DNA from: Eggerthellaceae bacterium
Lineage (GTDB): Bacteria > Actinomycetota > Coriobacteriia > Coriobacteriales > Eggerthellaceae
Assembly: GCA_030524475.1 (NCBI GenBank)
Contig: JAUNGO010000010.1
Coordinates: 1 to 50,478 of the forward strand
Reading direction: 5' to 3'
Length of the DNA stretch: 50,478 bases
Part shown: positions 8,625 through 17,273 of the stretch, in pieces
Numbering within the stretch: position 1 is the stretch's first letter
Layout: the number at the start of each line of letters is the position of its first letter
Notes under the pieces: generated by a model
Database searches by the model: none
Seen by the model: the letters and a program-made list of their open reading frames with translations, nothing else
Told to the model about the DNA's origin: nothing
Position numbers and translations under genes: made by a program

Positions 8625-9527
8625 TTGACTGACGGGGGCTATAAAACGCCGAGGGCGCTTGAGATGGCCGTGAAGGCTGCTGCTCGGAAATCGGAGCAGG
8701 ATACCAGCCAGGCTATCGAGAACTACTACCACGACCGGCTTCTTGAGCGTATCTTCAGTGAACAAGAACCATCGTTCGTGCTCAAGGGAGGTCGAGGGAT
8801 GTTGGCGCGAACGGTCAATGCAAGACATACGCGGGATACGGACTTCCTCTACAGGGGAGCCGATTTGGACGAGGCTATATCCGAGCTCAAGCGACTTGCT
8901 GCTATCGACCTCGGCGATTTTCTTGAGTTCAGATTTGTGTCGTCTGAAAAAATCGTAGAGGACCAAGAATACCGAGACGGGTATAGGGTTGTGTTCGTGC
9001 CCGTTCTCGGTGGCACAAAACGTATGGGCGATATCTCGATTGACCTTGTTGTGAGCAGCGTTACTTTCGATGATGCTGATGTGATTACGCCTGTGAGTAG
9101 ACTTGAGGTGAAAGGGCTACCCGTCTTCGACTATCGTGTTTACCCTACGGATGCCGCTATTGCGGACAAGGTTTGCGCGACTATGCAGGAATATTCTGGG
9201 GGAAGGGCTTCGAGCAGAGTCAGGGATTTGGTCGATCTGGTTGTCTATCTGACGACGGAGTCTTTCGACGGTGGAGAGCTGTCCAAAAAGATCTCCCTTG
9301 AGATGCGGTTGCGCAAGATGAAACCTGTCGACGCTTTTCGCGTTCCAGAGGTGTGGCCAAAGTTGTATATGCATGCATACGAAAAAAGTGCCGCAGAGGC
9401 AAAATTACCAAAAGAGTATCGAGATATCATAAATGCGGAACGGCTCGTGAAATCGTGTGTGGATGGAGCCCTCTCGGGCGAGATCGATGGCCTTGTGTGG
9501 TCTCCTGCTGAGTTGCGTTGGGGATAA
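8625..9527 (+). CDS. abiEii: AbiEii-family nucleotidyltransferase toxin
   Basis: Toxin partner of the preceding antitoxin, 300 residues. AbiEii proteins are DUF1814/MNT-like nucleotidyltransferases. Diagnostic features seen here are FVLKGG (Lys54-Gly55-Gly56), the HTRDTDFL motif with Asp71 and Asp73 as the likely metal-binding pair, and the later DKVCA...RVRDLVDL block. The start is TTG at 8625, with AAGGGG about 10 bases upstream; no better ATG lies near. Same transcript as abiEi. Related proteins act on tRNA or use GTP, but the target here cannot be read from sequence. Confidence 0.87.
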   Translation: MTDGGYKTPRALEMAVKAAARKSEQDTSQAIENYYHDRLLERIFSEQEPSFVLKGGRGMLARTVNARHTRDTDFLYRGADLDEAISELKRLAAIDLGDFLEFRFVSSEKIVEDQEYRDGYRVVFVPVLGGTKRMGDISIDLVVSSVTFDDADVITPVSRLEVKGLPVFDYRVYPTDAAIADKVCATMQEYSGGRASSRVRDLVDLVVYLTTESFDGGELSKKISLEMRLRKMKPVDAFRVPEVWPKLYMHAYEKSAAEAKLPKEYRDIINAERLVKSCVDGALSGEIDGLVWSPAELRWG

Positions 9528-9535
9528 CTGACGGT

Positions 9536-9784
9536 CTACGATTCTCGCGTCAAGTACAACCCTATGGCGTTAGTTGGGCAGGCGATTATGCAACGACCGC
9601 ACCCAGCGCAGTTCTCGGCGCCTTTGACAGTTGCTTGGATCGTCTCGTTGTCTTTCGTGATGCCCAAAACGTCATTGCGCGGGCATGCTTGCATGCATTT
9701 CGCGCAGGCAGTGCACATCGACGGGTTGATGCGCACGTGCGGTCGGCTTCGATAAAACCCAGCCGGAGGTCCGTATGCTCCCAT
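9536..9784 (-). CDS. Small 2x[4Fe-4S] ferredoxin-like protein
   Basis: 82 residues with two classical cluster motifs, CTACAKCMQACP and CAGCGRCIIACP, separated by about 30 residues, so an 8Fe ferredoxin-like electron carrier. The ATG at 9784 is chosen because AAAAAGGAGAG precedes it; the frame stays open upstream to 9949, but that part looks random. It is the third minus-strand gene after the Moco enzyme and the MFS transporter, but a strong hairpin separates it from the transporter, so it may have its own promoter. Likely redox partner of the Moco enzyme at 11301-13973. It ends 8 bases from the convergent abiEii. Confidence 0.85.
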   Translation of the reverse strand: MGAYGPPAGFYRSRPHVRINPSMCTACAKCMQACPRNDVLGITKDNETIQATVKGAENCAGCGRCIIACPTNAIGLYLTRES

Positions 9785-9917
9785 GTCTCTCCTTTTTCCC
9801 GGGTGATAAGGACGATGTGGTTGGCGTAAGTGATTCAACGTTTGTTTCCCGAGGTGGTAAACGCTGATCAGACGAAATGCGCGCGCAGCCTCTTTTAAGA
9901 CAACTCGACCTGATGTA

Positions 9918-9950
9918 AATGAGGACGCACCTTGACGGTGCGTCCTCATT
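9918..9950 (-). terminator. Strong hairpin after the MFS gene
   Basis: A 14-bp perfect stem (9918-9931 with 9937-9950) with a 5-base loop, 23 bases past the transporter stop. On the minus strand it is followed by ATTTA. It should end or attenuate the Moco-MFS transcript before the ferredoxin gene. Confidence 0.75.
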
Positions 9951-9973
9951 GATCAGATACGTTTTTGTGTGTC

Positions 9974-11251
9974 TTACTCTTCCGAGGTAAGACCATGATC
10001 CTTCTTGACGAAGAAAAGGATGATAGCGGTGACGATCGGAACGATGGCAACGATCAAGCCGGCGGTGTGCCAGGAGGTGGCACCTACAATATTCATGAAG
10101 AAGCCAGCGCCAAAGCCGCCGACGGTTGTGCCAACGGCCATGCCGGTGAGGGCCCAGTCGCACTTCTTCGGATCGGGGGCAAGTACCGGCACGAGGCAAC
10201 GGGTGCAGACCGGAATGAAGGAGAACGGAATGACGCCAAGAACGATAGAGGCGATCCATGCGATGGTTTGGTTGCCCTCATTCAGCCACACGAAGCCGGC
10301 AAACGCAATGGCGTAGACGACATACGCGGCGATCAGCATTTCCTTGCGGCGCTGAGTTTTGTCGCACAGGATGCCGGCGATAACGCCGACCGGGATGGTC
10401 AACAGGTTGGCAACAAACACGGTCTGGGAGGCCATGGCGACGTCCATACCCTGAACCATCTGGGCGTAAGTGGCAAAGAAGTTGTTGTAGCAATAGAAGG
10501 CAATCTCGAAGCCGATGAACGAGAAGCCGACAATCAGGGCGGACTTGAAGTAATTGACGCGAGCCTTGCCCTTCTCAGTAGCTTCTTTAGCCGAAGCAAG
10601 GAGGTTCTCGGGAACGGCGGGAAGCTTAAACAGTGCAAAGAACAATGCGGTGGTTACGACCAGAATACCCAGAGACATCCAGAATGGTGCAACCCATCCG
10701 GAGGCAAGGTAGATAACCGGTACGACGAACGTAGCGATAACCTGGCCGACAGGGAACCACATGGAGTAGATGCCCATGGCAAGACCCTGCTTTGCAACTG
10801 GGAAGAGTCGAGGAATGATATTCGGGCCGATAACAGCGATCAGACCGAAGGCGCAACCTTGCAGCGCGCGACCAGCCAAGAGCATTTCCCAGCTACTGGC
10901 GAACAGACAGAGCACAGTGCCAAGAGCGCTGACGACGGCCGTCACGACAACGGCCATTTTGACGCCAACGTTTTGCATGATCCAGGTAGCGGGGTAGGCG
11001 ACGATAATGCCAATAATAGAGAACAAGGACATCAACATACCAGATTCGGCAATGTCGACGCCGAATGAGTCGCAGATCTGCGGAAGGATGGGGGTGACCA
11101 TCATGTATTGGAATACACAACCGATGGCGAATGCGAACAATACGATGAAGCTCAACCATTTCTTTCCCATGTTGAGCTGATCGTCGGCAACGCCCCATTG
11201 GGCCACTTTTGTTGTTCCATATGCCGACTTATCTACAGTGATTTCTGCCAT
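9974..11251 (-). CDS. MFS transporter
   Basis: 425-residue inner-membrane transporter of the major facilitator superfamily with about 12 predicted membrane segments. A motif-A-like loop (GILCDKTQRRKEML) follows the seventh segment region, and the N-terminal half has YMMVTPILPQI in the first helix as in nitrate/oxalate-type and AraJ-like members. The ATG at 11251 has GAAAGG upstream. It lies 49 bases after the Moco enzyme gene, so it is probably co-transcribed and moves that enzyme's substrate or product. Catechol dehydroxylase loci of Eggerthella and Gordonibacter are known to carry such transporters. The cargo is not deducible. Confidence 0.88.
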   Translation of the reverse strand: MAEITVDKSAYGTTKVAQWGVADDQLNMGKKWLSFIVLFAFAIGCVFQYMMVTPILPQICDSFGVDIAESGMLMSLFSIIGIIVAYPATWIMQNVGVKMAVVVTAVVSALGTVLCLFASSWEMLLAGRALQGCAFGLIAVIGPNIIPRLFPVAKQGLAMGIYSMWFPVGQVIATFVVPVIYLASGWVAPFWMSLGILVVTTALFFALFKLPAVPENLLASAKEATEKGKARVNYFKSALIVGFSFIGFEIAFYCYNNFFATYAQMVQGMDVAMASQTVFVANLLTIPVGVIAGILCDKTQRRKEMLIAAYVVYAIAFAGFVWLNEGNQTIAWIASIVLGVIPFSFIPVCTRCLVPVLAPDPKKCDWALTGMAVGTTVGGFGAGFFMNIVGATSWHTAGLIVAIVPIVTAIILFFVKKDHGLTSEE

Positions 11252-11300
11252 TTGGAATAAACCTTTCTTTCTCGTGCTTCGTTCTGAATGAAACAACGGT

Positions 11301-13973
11301 CTACTTCTTCAAATCCCAGAAGCTCAGGTTTTCGTAGGCGCGATCCCACACGGTGTCGTGCTTGCCGTCGTAGTGTTCGGCGGAAATCGCGTCGTCGGCC
11401 TTGTCAGCCGGGTTGATGCAGGGGTAGATCTTGCACAGCAGACCGCGCGTGCACCAAGTGGCTGTCATGGGGTCGGCCTTGTCGGGGTCGTCGTCGATGA
11501 GCACGTTGGCTGCCGCGTCGAAGACGCCCTGCGACCACGGTTCCTCGGCTGGCAGCTCGGGATACCACCACGAAGGCGGAACTTGCACGACGCCCTCGGG
11601 GATGTCCCATCCAAGGTGAGCCTGCTGGCGGATGCGCCCCGTCGGGGTTTCGATCCAGATCCAGTCGCCCTCGGCCACGCCCATCTTGCGCGCGTCGTTG
11701 TAGTGCATCCACGTCATCGGGTACGGGCAGCTTGTGCGCGTGCCCTCGCCGGGCGTGCGGTGCTCGGAGTGGAACAAGGGGCTGATACGGCCCGAGGTGG
11801 TCAGGCGGAACGGGTACTCTTTCGCCATTTCGGGGTTGCCCAGCGGGCTTTCCGGCTCGATGTAGCGCGGAATCGGGTCGTAACCCAGCTCCTCGATGAT
11901 GCAGGGATACATCTCCGCCTTGCGCGAGCTGGTGGCAAAGCCCATGATTTGGCCGTTCTCAAGACGCTTGGCGTACTTGTAGAATTCGGTCGGGTACGGG
12001 AAGTACTGGCCCATGTTGACGGCCTTCTCGTAGTCGAGGTCGGGAACGCGCTCGATCTCGTACTTAATGACGTCCTCGTAGGTTTCCCACGGCCAGTATT
12101 CTTCCTGTCCCATGGCGCAGCCGAGATCGCGGAAGAAGTTGTAGTCGGGCTTGCGCTCGGCGAAGGGCTCGACGCCGCGGTCGCCGACCGTGATGAAGTC
12201 CATGGAATCCTCCGACGTGGTGCACATCGGACGACCCATCCAGTCTTCGGCGGGCATGATGTAGTCGGCCAAAGCGGCGGTCGGGGTTTTCCAGTACTCC
12301 ACAACAACGAGCAGCTGAAGCTTCTTGAGGGCCTTGTACATCTTCTTGGTGTTTGGAGCCCACGCGAGCGGGTTGGACGACCATGCGATCATCGCGGTGA
12401 TGGGGTAGGGGTCCTCGTCGAGGATGGCGTCCATGACCAAGCCTGGGGAGCAAAGCATCTGGTGCAGCATCGGACGCGGTGTGCCGAACATCTTGCGATA
12501 GTTCTTGTCGATCTTGTCGAAGCCCGGCCACGCCATGACCTTGAAGCGGTCGGCGCCGATGAACTTCTTTTTGTTCTCTTCGGTTTGCAGCTCCGAGAGC
12601 TCCATCTCGGCGTTGCGCATGGGATAAAGCTTGGTCTTGCCGTTCTCGTTAGGGTCGGCAGGCGACCCGACGAACTCGCCGCCGGGGTTGTCGATGTTGC
12701 CGGTCAGGATGCGCAAAATGGTCTTGCCGATGGCGAAGCCGGAGGCATTCAGGCCGTGCATATCGCCGCCGCCGAGACCCCAGATAATGCACGCGGCGCC
12801 GTTGGTTGCGTAAAGGTGCGCGGCTTCCTTGATCTTGCGCTCGGGCACGCCGGATATTTCGGATGCGCGGCGTGGGGTGTATTCGAGCATACGGTCGGCG
12901 ATGGCGTCGAAGACAGTCCAACACTCGACCTGGGAGCCGTCGGCCAGCGTGACCGCAAAGGTGCCGCTCAAGGCGGCGTCGACGGCGGTCTCGGGGGTTT
13001 CGGTGTAGTAGCGGTTCTCGTCGGAGCACCAGGTGAGCACGCCGTTGCGCTCGTTGTCCCACACCGCGAAGTCCTCTTCCTTGCCGTCAGCGGAAAGCAT
13101 GTCGGCGCGCAGCAGCTTGTTGGTGTCTTTGCGCATCAGGAACACCGCGTTGGACCAGTACTTCAGGAACTGCTCGTCGTAGAGCTTGTTCTCAATGATG
13201 TAGTTGATCCAGGCGTAGCAGATGATGGCGTCGGTATTGGGGTAGGGCTGCAGCCAATGGTCGGCACGGCCGCACTCGGTGATGCAGACCGGGTCGATGA
13301 CGATAAGCTGCGCGGGGTCGTCTTGGCCGACGCTCGTCTTGCCGTTGATGACGCGCCACAGCGGCGCTTCAGGGGCGTAGGACTCCTGGGTGCGCTTGCC
13401 CCAGTTCACGATGGTCTTCGACTGCGCCGGCGAGGCGGGCATCATCGACTCGACGGGCCAGCCGACCATCGCCATGTTCAGCGTGTAGTTCCAGCACCAG
13501 CAGATAGTGCCCGGGTCGATCACGTTGCCGGGGTTGCCCAGCAGGTTGGTGAAGCGGCTGCGCGCCCACAGGTGGTCGGAGCGGTACGTGCCCTCGGAAG
13601 ATACGAGCGTCTCGGGGCCATACTCGTCGATAAGCGCTTGCAGCTTCTCGGCGATCTCCTTGATTGCCTGGTCGTACGAAATCTGCTCCCACTTGTCCTC
13701 GCCGCGTTCTCCCACGCGCTTGAGCGGGTGGTTGATGCGCTTGGGATGATAGTGGAACTTGATGGCGCGCTCGCCCTTCTTGCCAAGACGATTGCACAGC
13801 ACCGATCCCTCGGCGTCATCGGCTCGAAGCTCGACGAGGCGACCGGTCTCGGTGTTGACGCCGGCATAAATGCTACAGTTCATGTGGCAGAAGTGGCAAC
13901 GCGTTCGCCGCCAGCGTATGCCGTGCTCGTCGACGTAGTTGTTCGGCACGCCGGCCATCGAAACTTTCGCCAT
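11301..13973 (-). CDS. Cytoplasmic Moco enzyme, acetylene hydratase/catechol dehydroxylase-like
   Basis: 890-residue DMSO-reductase-superfamily enzyme without a Tat signal. Cys26-x2-Cys29-x3-Cys33 and Cys60 supply one 4Fe-4S cluster, and Cys158/Cys160 (GTICWCWNYT) lie where acetylene hydratase has its metal-ligand cysteine. The C-terminal pterin domain (WIWIETPTGRI) closely resembles acetylene hydratase. Acetylene hydratase has an essential Asp right after its second cluster cysteine; here that position is His30. Hydrocaffeate-type catechol dehydroxylases of gut Eggerthellaceae are, as I recall, of the same general type, so a polyphenol dehydroxylase is as likely as a hydratase. The ATG has a GAAAGGAAGG site. 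An MFS gene follows and a LuxR gene lies upstream, all on the minus strand. Confidence 0.85.
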   Translation of the reverse strand: MAKVSMAGVPNNYVDEHGIRWRRTRCHFCHMNCSIYAGVNTETGRLVELRADDAEGSVLCNRLGKKGERAIKFHYHPKRINHPLKRVGERGEDKWEQISYDQAIKEIAEKLQALIDEYGPETLVSSEGTYRSDHLWARSRFTNLLGNPGNVIDPGTICWCWNYTLNMAMVGWPVESMMPASPAQSKTIVNWGKRTQESYAPEAPLWRVINGKTSVGQDDPAQLIVIDPVCITECGRADHWLQPYPNTDAIICYAWINYIIENKLYDEQFLKYWSNAVFLMRKDTNKLLRADMLSADGKEEDFAVWDNERNGVLTWCSDENRYYTETPETAVDAALSGTFAVTLADGSQVECWTVFDAIADRMLEYTPRRASEISGVPERKIKEAAHLYATNGAACIIWGLGGGDMHGLNASGFAIGKTILRILTGNIDNPGGEFVGSPADPNENGKTKLYPMRNAEMELSELQTEENKKKFIGADRFKVMAWPGFDKIDKNYRKMFGTPRPMLHQMLCSPGLVMDAILDEDPYPITAMIAWSSNPLAWAPNTKKMYKALKKLQLLVVVEYWKTPTAALADYIMPAEDWMGRPMCTTSEDSMDFITVGDRGVEPFAERKPDYNFFRDLGCAMGQEEYWPWETYEDVIKYEIERVPDLDYEKAVNMGQYFPYPTEFYKYAKRLENGQIMGFATSSRKAEMYPCIIEELGYDPIPRYIEPESPLGNPEMAKEYPFRLTTSGRISPLFHSEHRTPGEGTRTSCPYPMTWMHYNDARKMGVAEGDWIWIETPTGRIRQQAHLGWDIPEGVVQVPPSWWYPELPAEEPWSQGVFDAAANVLIDDDPDKADPMTATWCTRGLLCKIYPCINPADKADDAISAEHYDGKHDTVWDRAYENLSFWDLKK

Positions 13974-14020
13974 GATTCCCTTCCTTTCTCTCCTCCTCGT
14001 TCTTGTGAGCCCGACTGGCT

Positions 14021-14108
14021 TTCCGCCTCGGCGTAACGTTGCCTTTTTCTTGTGGTCTGGAACACAGTTCTTGGGGCGACGTCTAGGGGGATGCGCCGAG
14101 GCGGAAAT
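14021..14108. repeat. 14-bp inverted repeat, 60-bp spacing, before the Moco gene
   Basis: TTTCCGCCTCGGCG at 14021-14034 is matched perfectly by its complement at 14095-14108. It sits between 48 and 135 bp upstream of the Moco gene ATG, so it would be in or near the 5' leader. It could be a long-range mRNA hairpin or a pair of operator half-sites. Confidence 0.6.
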
Positions 14109-14194
14109 ACGGCGGGCTCTCCAGGTCCAAGGGTAGAAAAAGCGTGCGGGAAAATCGCCCTCTCACGCAGACCAAATCAAGGGGCAAGGGGGGA

Positions 14195-14224
14195 GGGTTA
14201 TAGCGGGGGTAATTTAGAGGGTAA
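14195..14224 (-). promoter_or_regulatory. Three TTACCC-type hexamers at 12-bp spacing
   Basis: On the minus strand TTACCC (14224-14219), TTACCC (14212-14207) and TAACCC (14200-14195) are exactly 12 bp apart, ending about 220 bp before the Moco gene ATG. The first hexamer overlaps the last codons of the LuxR gene. Same motif, same period and same orientation relative to the gene as at 3915-3944. Confidence 0.6.
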
Positions 14225-16464
14225 TTCTCTCGATGGCCTCGTTGCGGGACTTCACGCCCAGCTTGGTGTAGATGTTGGCGAGGTGCTTTTTCACGGTGTT
14301 GATGCTGATACAGAGCACTTCGGCGATTTCTTGTCGCTGCATGCCCATGTTGAGCAGCTTCAACACCTCGACTTCGCGCTCCGTGAGCTCAGACGCGTCG
14401 TTCGCGAAAAGCCCTTCGTCTCCATTCGGTCGACCTTCGGTCGAGGGACGCTCCTTTTCGAACTTGAGCAGCAGCGCTTTGGTGAAGGTTCTCATGGGAC
14501 CGTTCGCGTTGCGCGAGGTGGAGAAGTCGCGCAACAGCTGCCGTAGCGGCTCTCCCGCGGAAAGGATTGTGCGGGCGAACCCCTGCTTGCTTGCGACGTG
14601 GATCAGCTCGCTCAGAGCCGCTTGGGTTTTCGTCTTTTCCCCGAGCGCGGACAAAAGCATCGTCTTTTCTACGAGCGCGTTAAGTCCCATCCTGTTGAAG
14701 TTTTTCGCGTGGGCTTGGGTGAAGGCTTGGTCGAACATCGTTGCAGCTTCGCGTTTCCTGTCGTCAAGTTCAAGGATGTAGGCGCGAATGGTGAGCAGAA
14801 GCAGCTGGTTGAACAGGTCCTCGTCATGAACTATGTTCGAGAACTTCTGCTCGATGATCTTGAGTTCGCGCGTGTTTCTCTGCTTTTTTGCCATGCCTGC
14901 CTGAAGATAGTACGCGGAAAGCAGTGTTGCGCGGGGCACGTGTTCGTATTGCTCGCCGTGGATGGTTGCCTCGACGATCGCCTCGTAGGCGTCCGACGCT
15001 CTTCCGCGTGAAGCCAACCAGATCGATTGTGCCATCTTTATGTCGAGGTATAGGTCGATATGGCGATAGTGCGAGAGACGGTTCAGCGACGTGTCGATCA
15101 ATTCGGGCACCCTGTCGATTTCGTCGACTTCGATGAGCACGCGCGCGAGAAGCGAGCACGACGCGCCGTAGATAGCGAAGTCCTCGGGGCATTTCTTCAG
15201 GATGTCCTCGCAGCATTTGAGCGCATCGGCATGTTCACCGCGGTAGTAGAGGGCGAGGGCGTACGTGTATTCGTTGAAGAACAGCTGATGCATCGTGTTG
15301 TCGACCGTTGCGCTTGCCTGTGCTTTCAGGTACAGCTCCATTGCCTGCTCGTAGTTGCCGGTCGATTCGTAGGCTTCTGCTTCAGACTGGTTGATCATGC
15401 TGCGAAGGGAGGGTTTGACCTCCTGTCCGCAGTTGAGCAACTCGTCGCACAACTGCAGCGCGCGCGTTCCGTCGCCCGCCATCGCGAGATATTTCATTCG
15501 CAAGCACTTGACGGCGAAGCTCGCAAGCTCGGGGGAGATGGCCGCCTTGTTCTCCTCTTGCGCCATCACGCGTTCGAGTGCTTTCGTCCATCTGTCGGCG
15601 TCGGCGAGGCGCGCCGTCGTCACGCACGTCCATGCGGCGAGCATGCACAGAAGCGGCGAATCTTCGAATTGCGTCGATTCGATCTCGCACAGCCAAAGGA
15701 GAGGATTCGTCTCTTTTCGGGGTCGCGAAAGCGAGTAGATCGCTTCTACGAGGCTTTCCGCATAGCCTGTGTCGCTCGACATGATAAGGTACTTCGCCGC
15801 TTCGCTGAAGCAGCTTCTCTCATGGAACCACTCGCTTGCAAGCAGACACGCCCAGCGAACATCCTCGACTTTCAGGCGAAGGAGGTCCCGATTGAGGATG
15901 TCTTTGAGAAGAGGGTGAATTCGGTACCATGCGTCATCGGTATCACGTCTCATGACGAACGCGTTTTGCTCGAGAAGCGAGGTGAAAGCGGGAACCAAGT
16001 CGTCGCCAAACACGTGCGAGACGAACTCCTTGTTGAAGCGCTCGAAGGGAGAAAGCTTCGTCAAGAGATCAAGCAGGTTGTGAGGAAGGGGCCGAAGGAC
16101 CTGCCCCAGAAAGTATTCACGGACGATGCGATTGCTGCCGTCAAGATTGATGCGAGACCCTGGTGCGCGGCGCTCCGCCATACGTTCAGCAAGCTTGACG
16201 CCTTTTATCCATCCCTTGGTTTTATCGGTTAGATCATGCAACAGTTCTTCCGATGCGGCTTCTTCGTGCAAGGGAGATGTCGGAAGGTCAAGGACTTCTG
16301 CTATTTCTTTAGGCGAGAAAGCAAGGTCGTCCTCGGTAAAAGTGATCTCTCCTAGATAGTAGGTTGCAATGCGCACGTCGCTGGGAAGGACGCGGGTTGC
16401 AACAACGATGTGAAACCAAGAGGGGAGGATCGTGCAGAACTGGAAAAACGCCTCAAAAACCGCT

Positions 16465-16473
16465 GGGGGGGGG
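16465..16473 (+). repeat. G9 homopolymer at the frame break
   Basis: Nine consecutive G on the plus strand (C9 in the coding strand of the regulator). Re-entry into the downstream frame needs 7 or 10. Confidence 0.9.
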
Positions 16474-16821
16474 TAGTCACCTGTTCAAAGCGATCAATGA
16501 ACAGATAGGTGTCGCATTGAGAGTCGGGGTTGTCGTCGAACAGGATCGACGACAGGGAGACGATGGGGTCGTCGGACGCGGCAAGGGACGGGGCGGTTTG
16601 CGCCCTGCGGTCCTCCTCTTCAAGAAGGGCGGCACCGAGATGGTTTAAGAAGTTCTCTTCATTGCTCATGCGCTCATCGAGAGTGAGCCACGAGGCTTTG
16701 AGGCCCTTGTCGGCGCATTGTTCGCAAAGCTCAACCATAAGGGACGTTTTGCCGTATCCTGCAGGTGCGTGCAGGAAGGTGAGCTGCTGTTCGCTGCTTG
16801 CAGACGCAAGGCGGTCCAGCA

Positions 16822-16829
16822 GGGGGGGG
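16822..16829 (+). repeat. G8 homopolymer in the same gene
   Basis: Eight consecutive G encoding the Pro-Pro of the RPPLLDRL motif on the minus strand; in frame at this length. A second slippage-prone tract in the regulator's first 30 codons. Confidence 0.9.
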
Positions 16830-16947
16830 CGCGTGATGTAGTCGCGCGGAAGTTGCGGCTTGACGAATCGCGTCGGAATAATCCTTGTGCTGTTTTGGAT
16901 CTGCCCCATATGATCCCCCAGTCTTATCGTGCTCTGCCGACCATGAT

Positions 16948-16976
16948 AAATTAATCCGTTTGCCCGAGCAAATCAA
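16948..16976 (-). promoter_or_regulatory. Possible promoter of the LuxR gene
   Basis: On the minus strand TTGATT (16976-16971), 17 bases, TAATTT (16953-16948), ending about 39 bases before the ATG at 16909. Moderate match in an AT-rich patch. Confidence 0.4.
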
Positions 16977-17032
16977 GGCGGGGCTTTGACGCTTGATATG
17001 AAAATGAGGGGGCGGGGGCGAGCGGGAGGTGT

Positions 17033-17068
17033 GAACGCGGGGGCGAACAGAGCTACGCCCCCGCGTTC
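17033..17068. repeat. GC-rich hairpin
   Basis: A 13-bp perfect inverted repeat (17033-17045 with 17056-17068), extended outside by a GGGCGAGC/GCTCGCCC pair. No T-run on either side. Lies between the tRNA-Thr terminator and the LuxR promoter. Confidence 0.5.
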
Positions 17069-17097
17069 GCTCGCCCTCGCACTTCTACCCGAAACGC

Positions 17098-17130
17098 AAA
17101 ACGGGCTGGATGCTTCATGCGTCCAGCCCG
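17098..17130 (-). terminator. Terminator of tRNA-Thr
   Basis: GGGCTGGA/TCCAGCCC arms, with an inner GC pair, form a stem that on the minus strand is followed by GTTTTG, 10-40 bases past the tRNA 3' end. Confidence 0.7.
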
Positions 17131-17139
17131 TGCTGTTTC

Positions 17140-17215
17140 TGGAGCCAACGAGCGGACTCGAACCGCTGACCTGCTCATTACGAGTGAGCTGCTCTACCAG
17201 CTGAGCCACGTTGGC
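17140..17215 (-). tRNA. tRNA-Thr (CGU anticodon)
   Basis: 76 bases on the minus strand with encoded CCA. The acceptor GCCAACG/CGTTGGC pairs fully, the D-arm reads GGCTCAGCTGGTAGAGC, the anticodon loop is CTCGTAA (anticodon CGT), and the T-arm is GCGGTTCGAGTCCGC. It marks the right-hand edge of the accessory block. Confidence 0.96.
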
Positions 17216-17244
17216 AACGACTTCTTTATCAGAAGCGATGGTAA

Positions 17245-17273
17245 AGTATAGCGAAAGCCGTGCGCTTCCGCAA
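17245..17273 (-). promoter_or_regulatory. tRNA-Thr promoter
   Basis: On the minus strand TTGCGG (17273-17268), a 17-base spacer, then TATACT (17250-17245), about 30 bases before the tRNA 5' end. The remaining gap up to 17436 shows no gene. Confidence 0.6.

Larger units (their letters stand above)
14214..16909 (-). pseudogene. MalT-like LuxR regulator, frame broken at a G9 tract
   Basis: One regulator read in two frames. Minus-strand residues from ATG 16909 give a MalT-type NTPase: ITRPPLLDRL, Walker A HAPAGYGKTS, Walker B YLFIDRFEQ. Just after this, a run of nine G (plus strand 16465-16473) shifts the frame. The correct continuation (AVFEAFFQFC...WFHIVVATRV) is in the frame that runs to 14214, through a TPR-like helical region to a LuxR/GerE helix-turn-helix (LTEREVEVLKLL...TVKKHLANIYTKLGV). 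With 7 or 10 instead of 9 bases the protein would be 897-898 residues, close to MalT (about 900). It could be phase-variable OFF, rescued by slippage, decayed, or a sequencing error. It is the likely regulator of the neighbouring Moco operon. Confidence 0.85.

Noticed and set aside
11358..14036. 892-codon open frame antisense to the acetylene hydratase-like gene
   Set aside because: Val/Leu/Gly/His-rich mirror of the real gene; no ribosome site and no recognisable domain.
3857..17139. The accessory block as an integrated genomic island with tRNA-Thr as attachment site
   Set aside because: Composition and content suggest acquisition, but I found no integrase and no direct repeat of the tRNA-Thr 3' end at the left edge.
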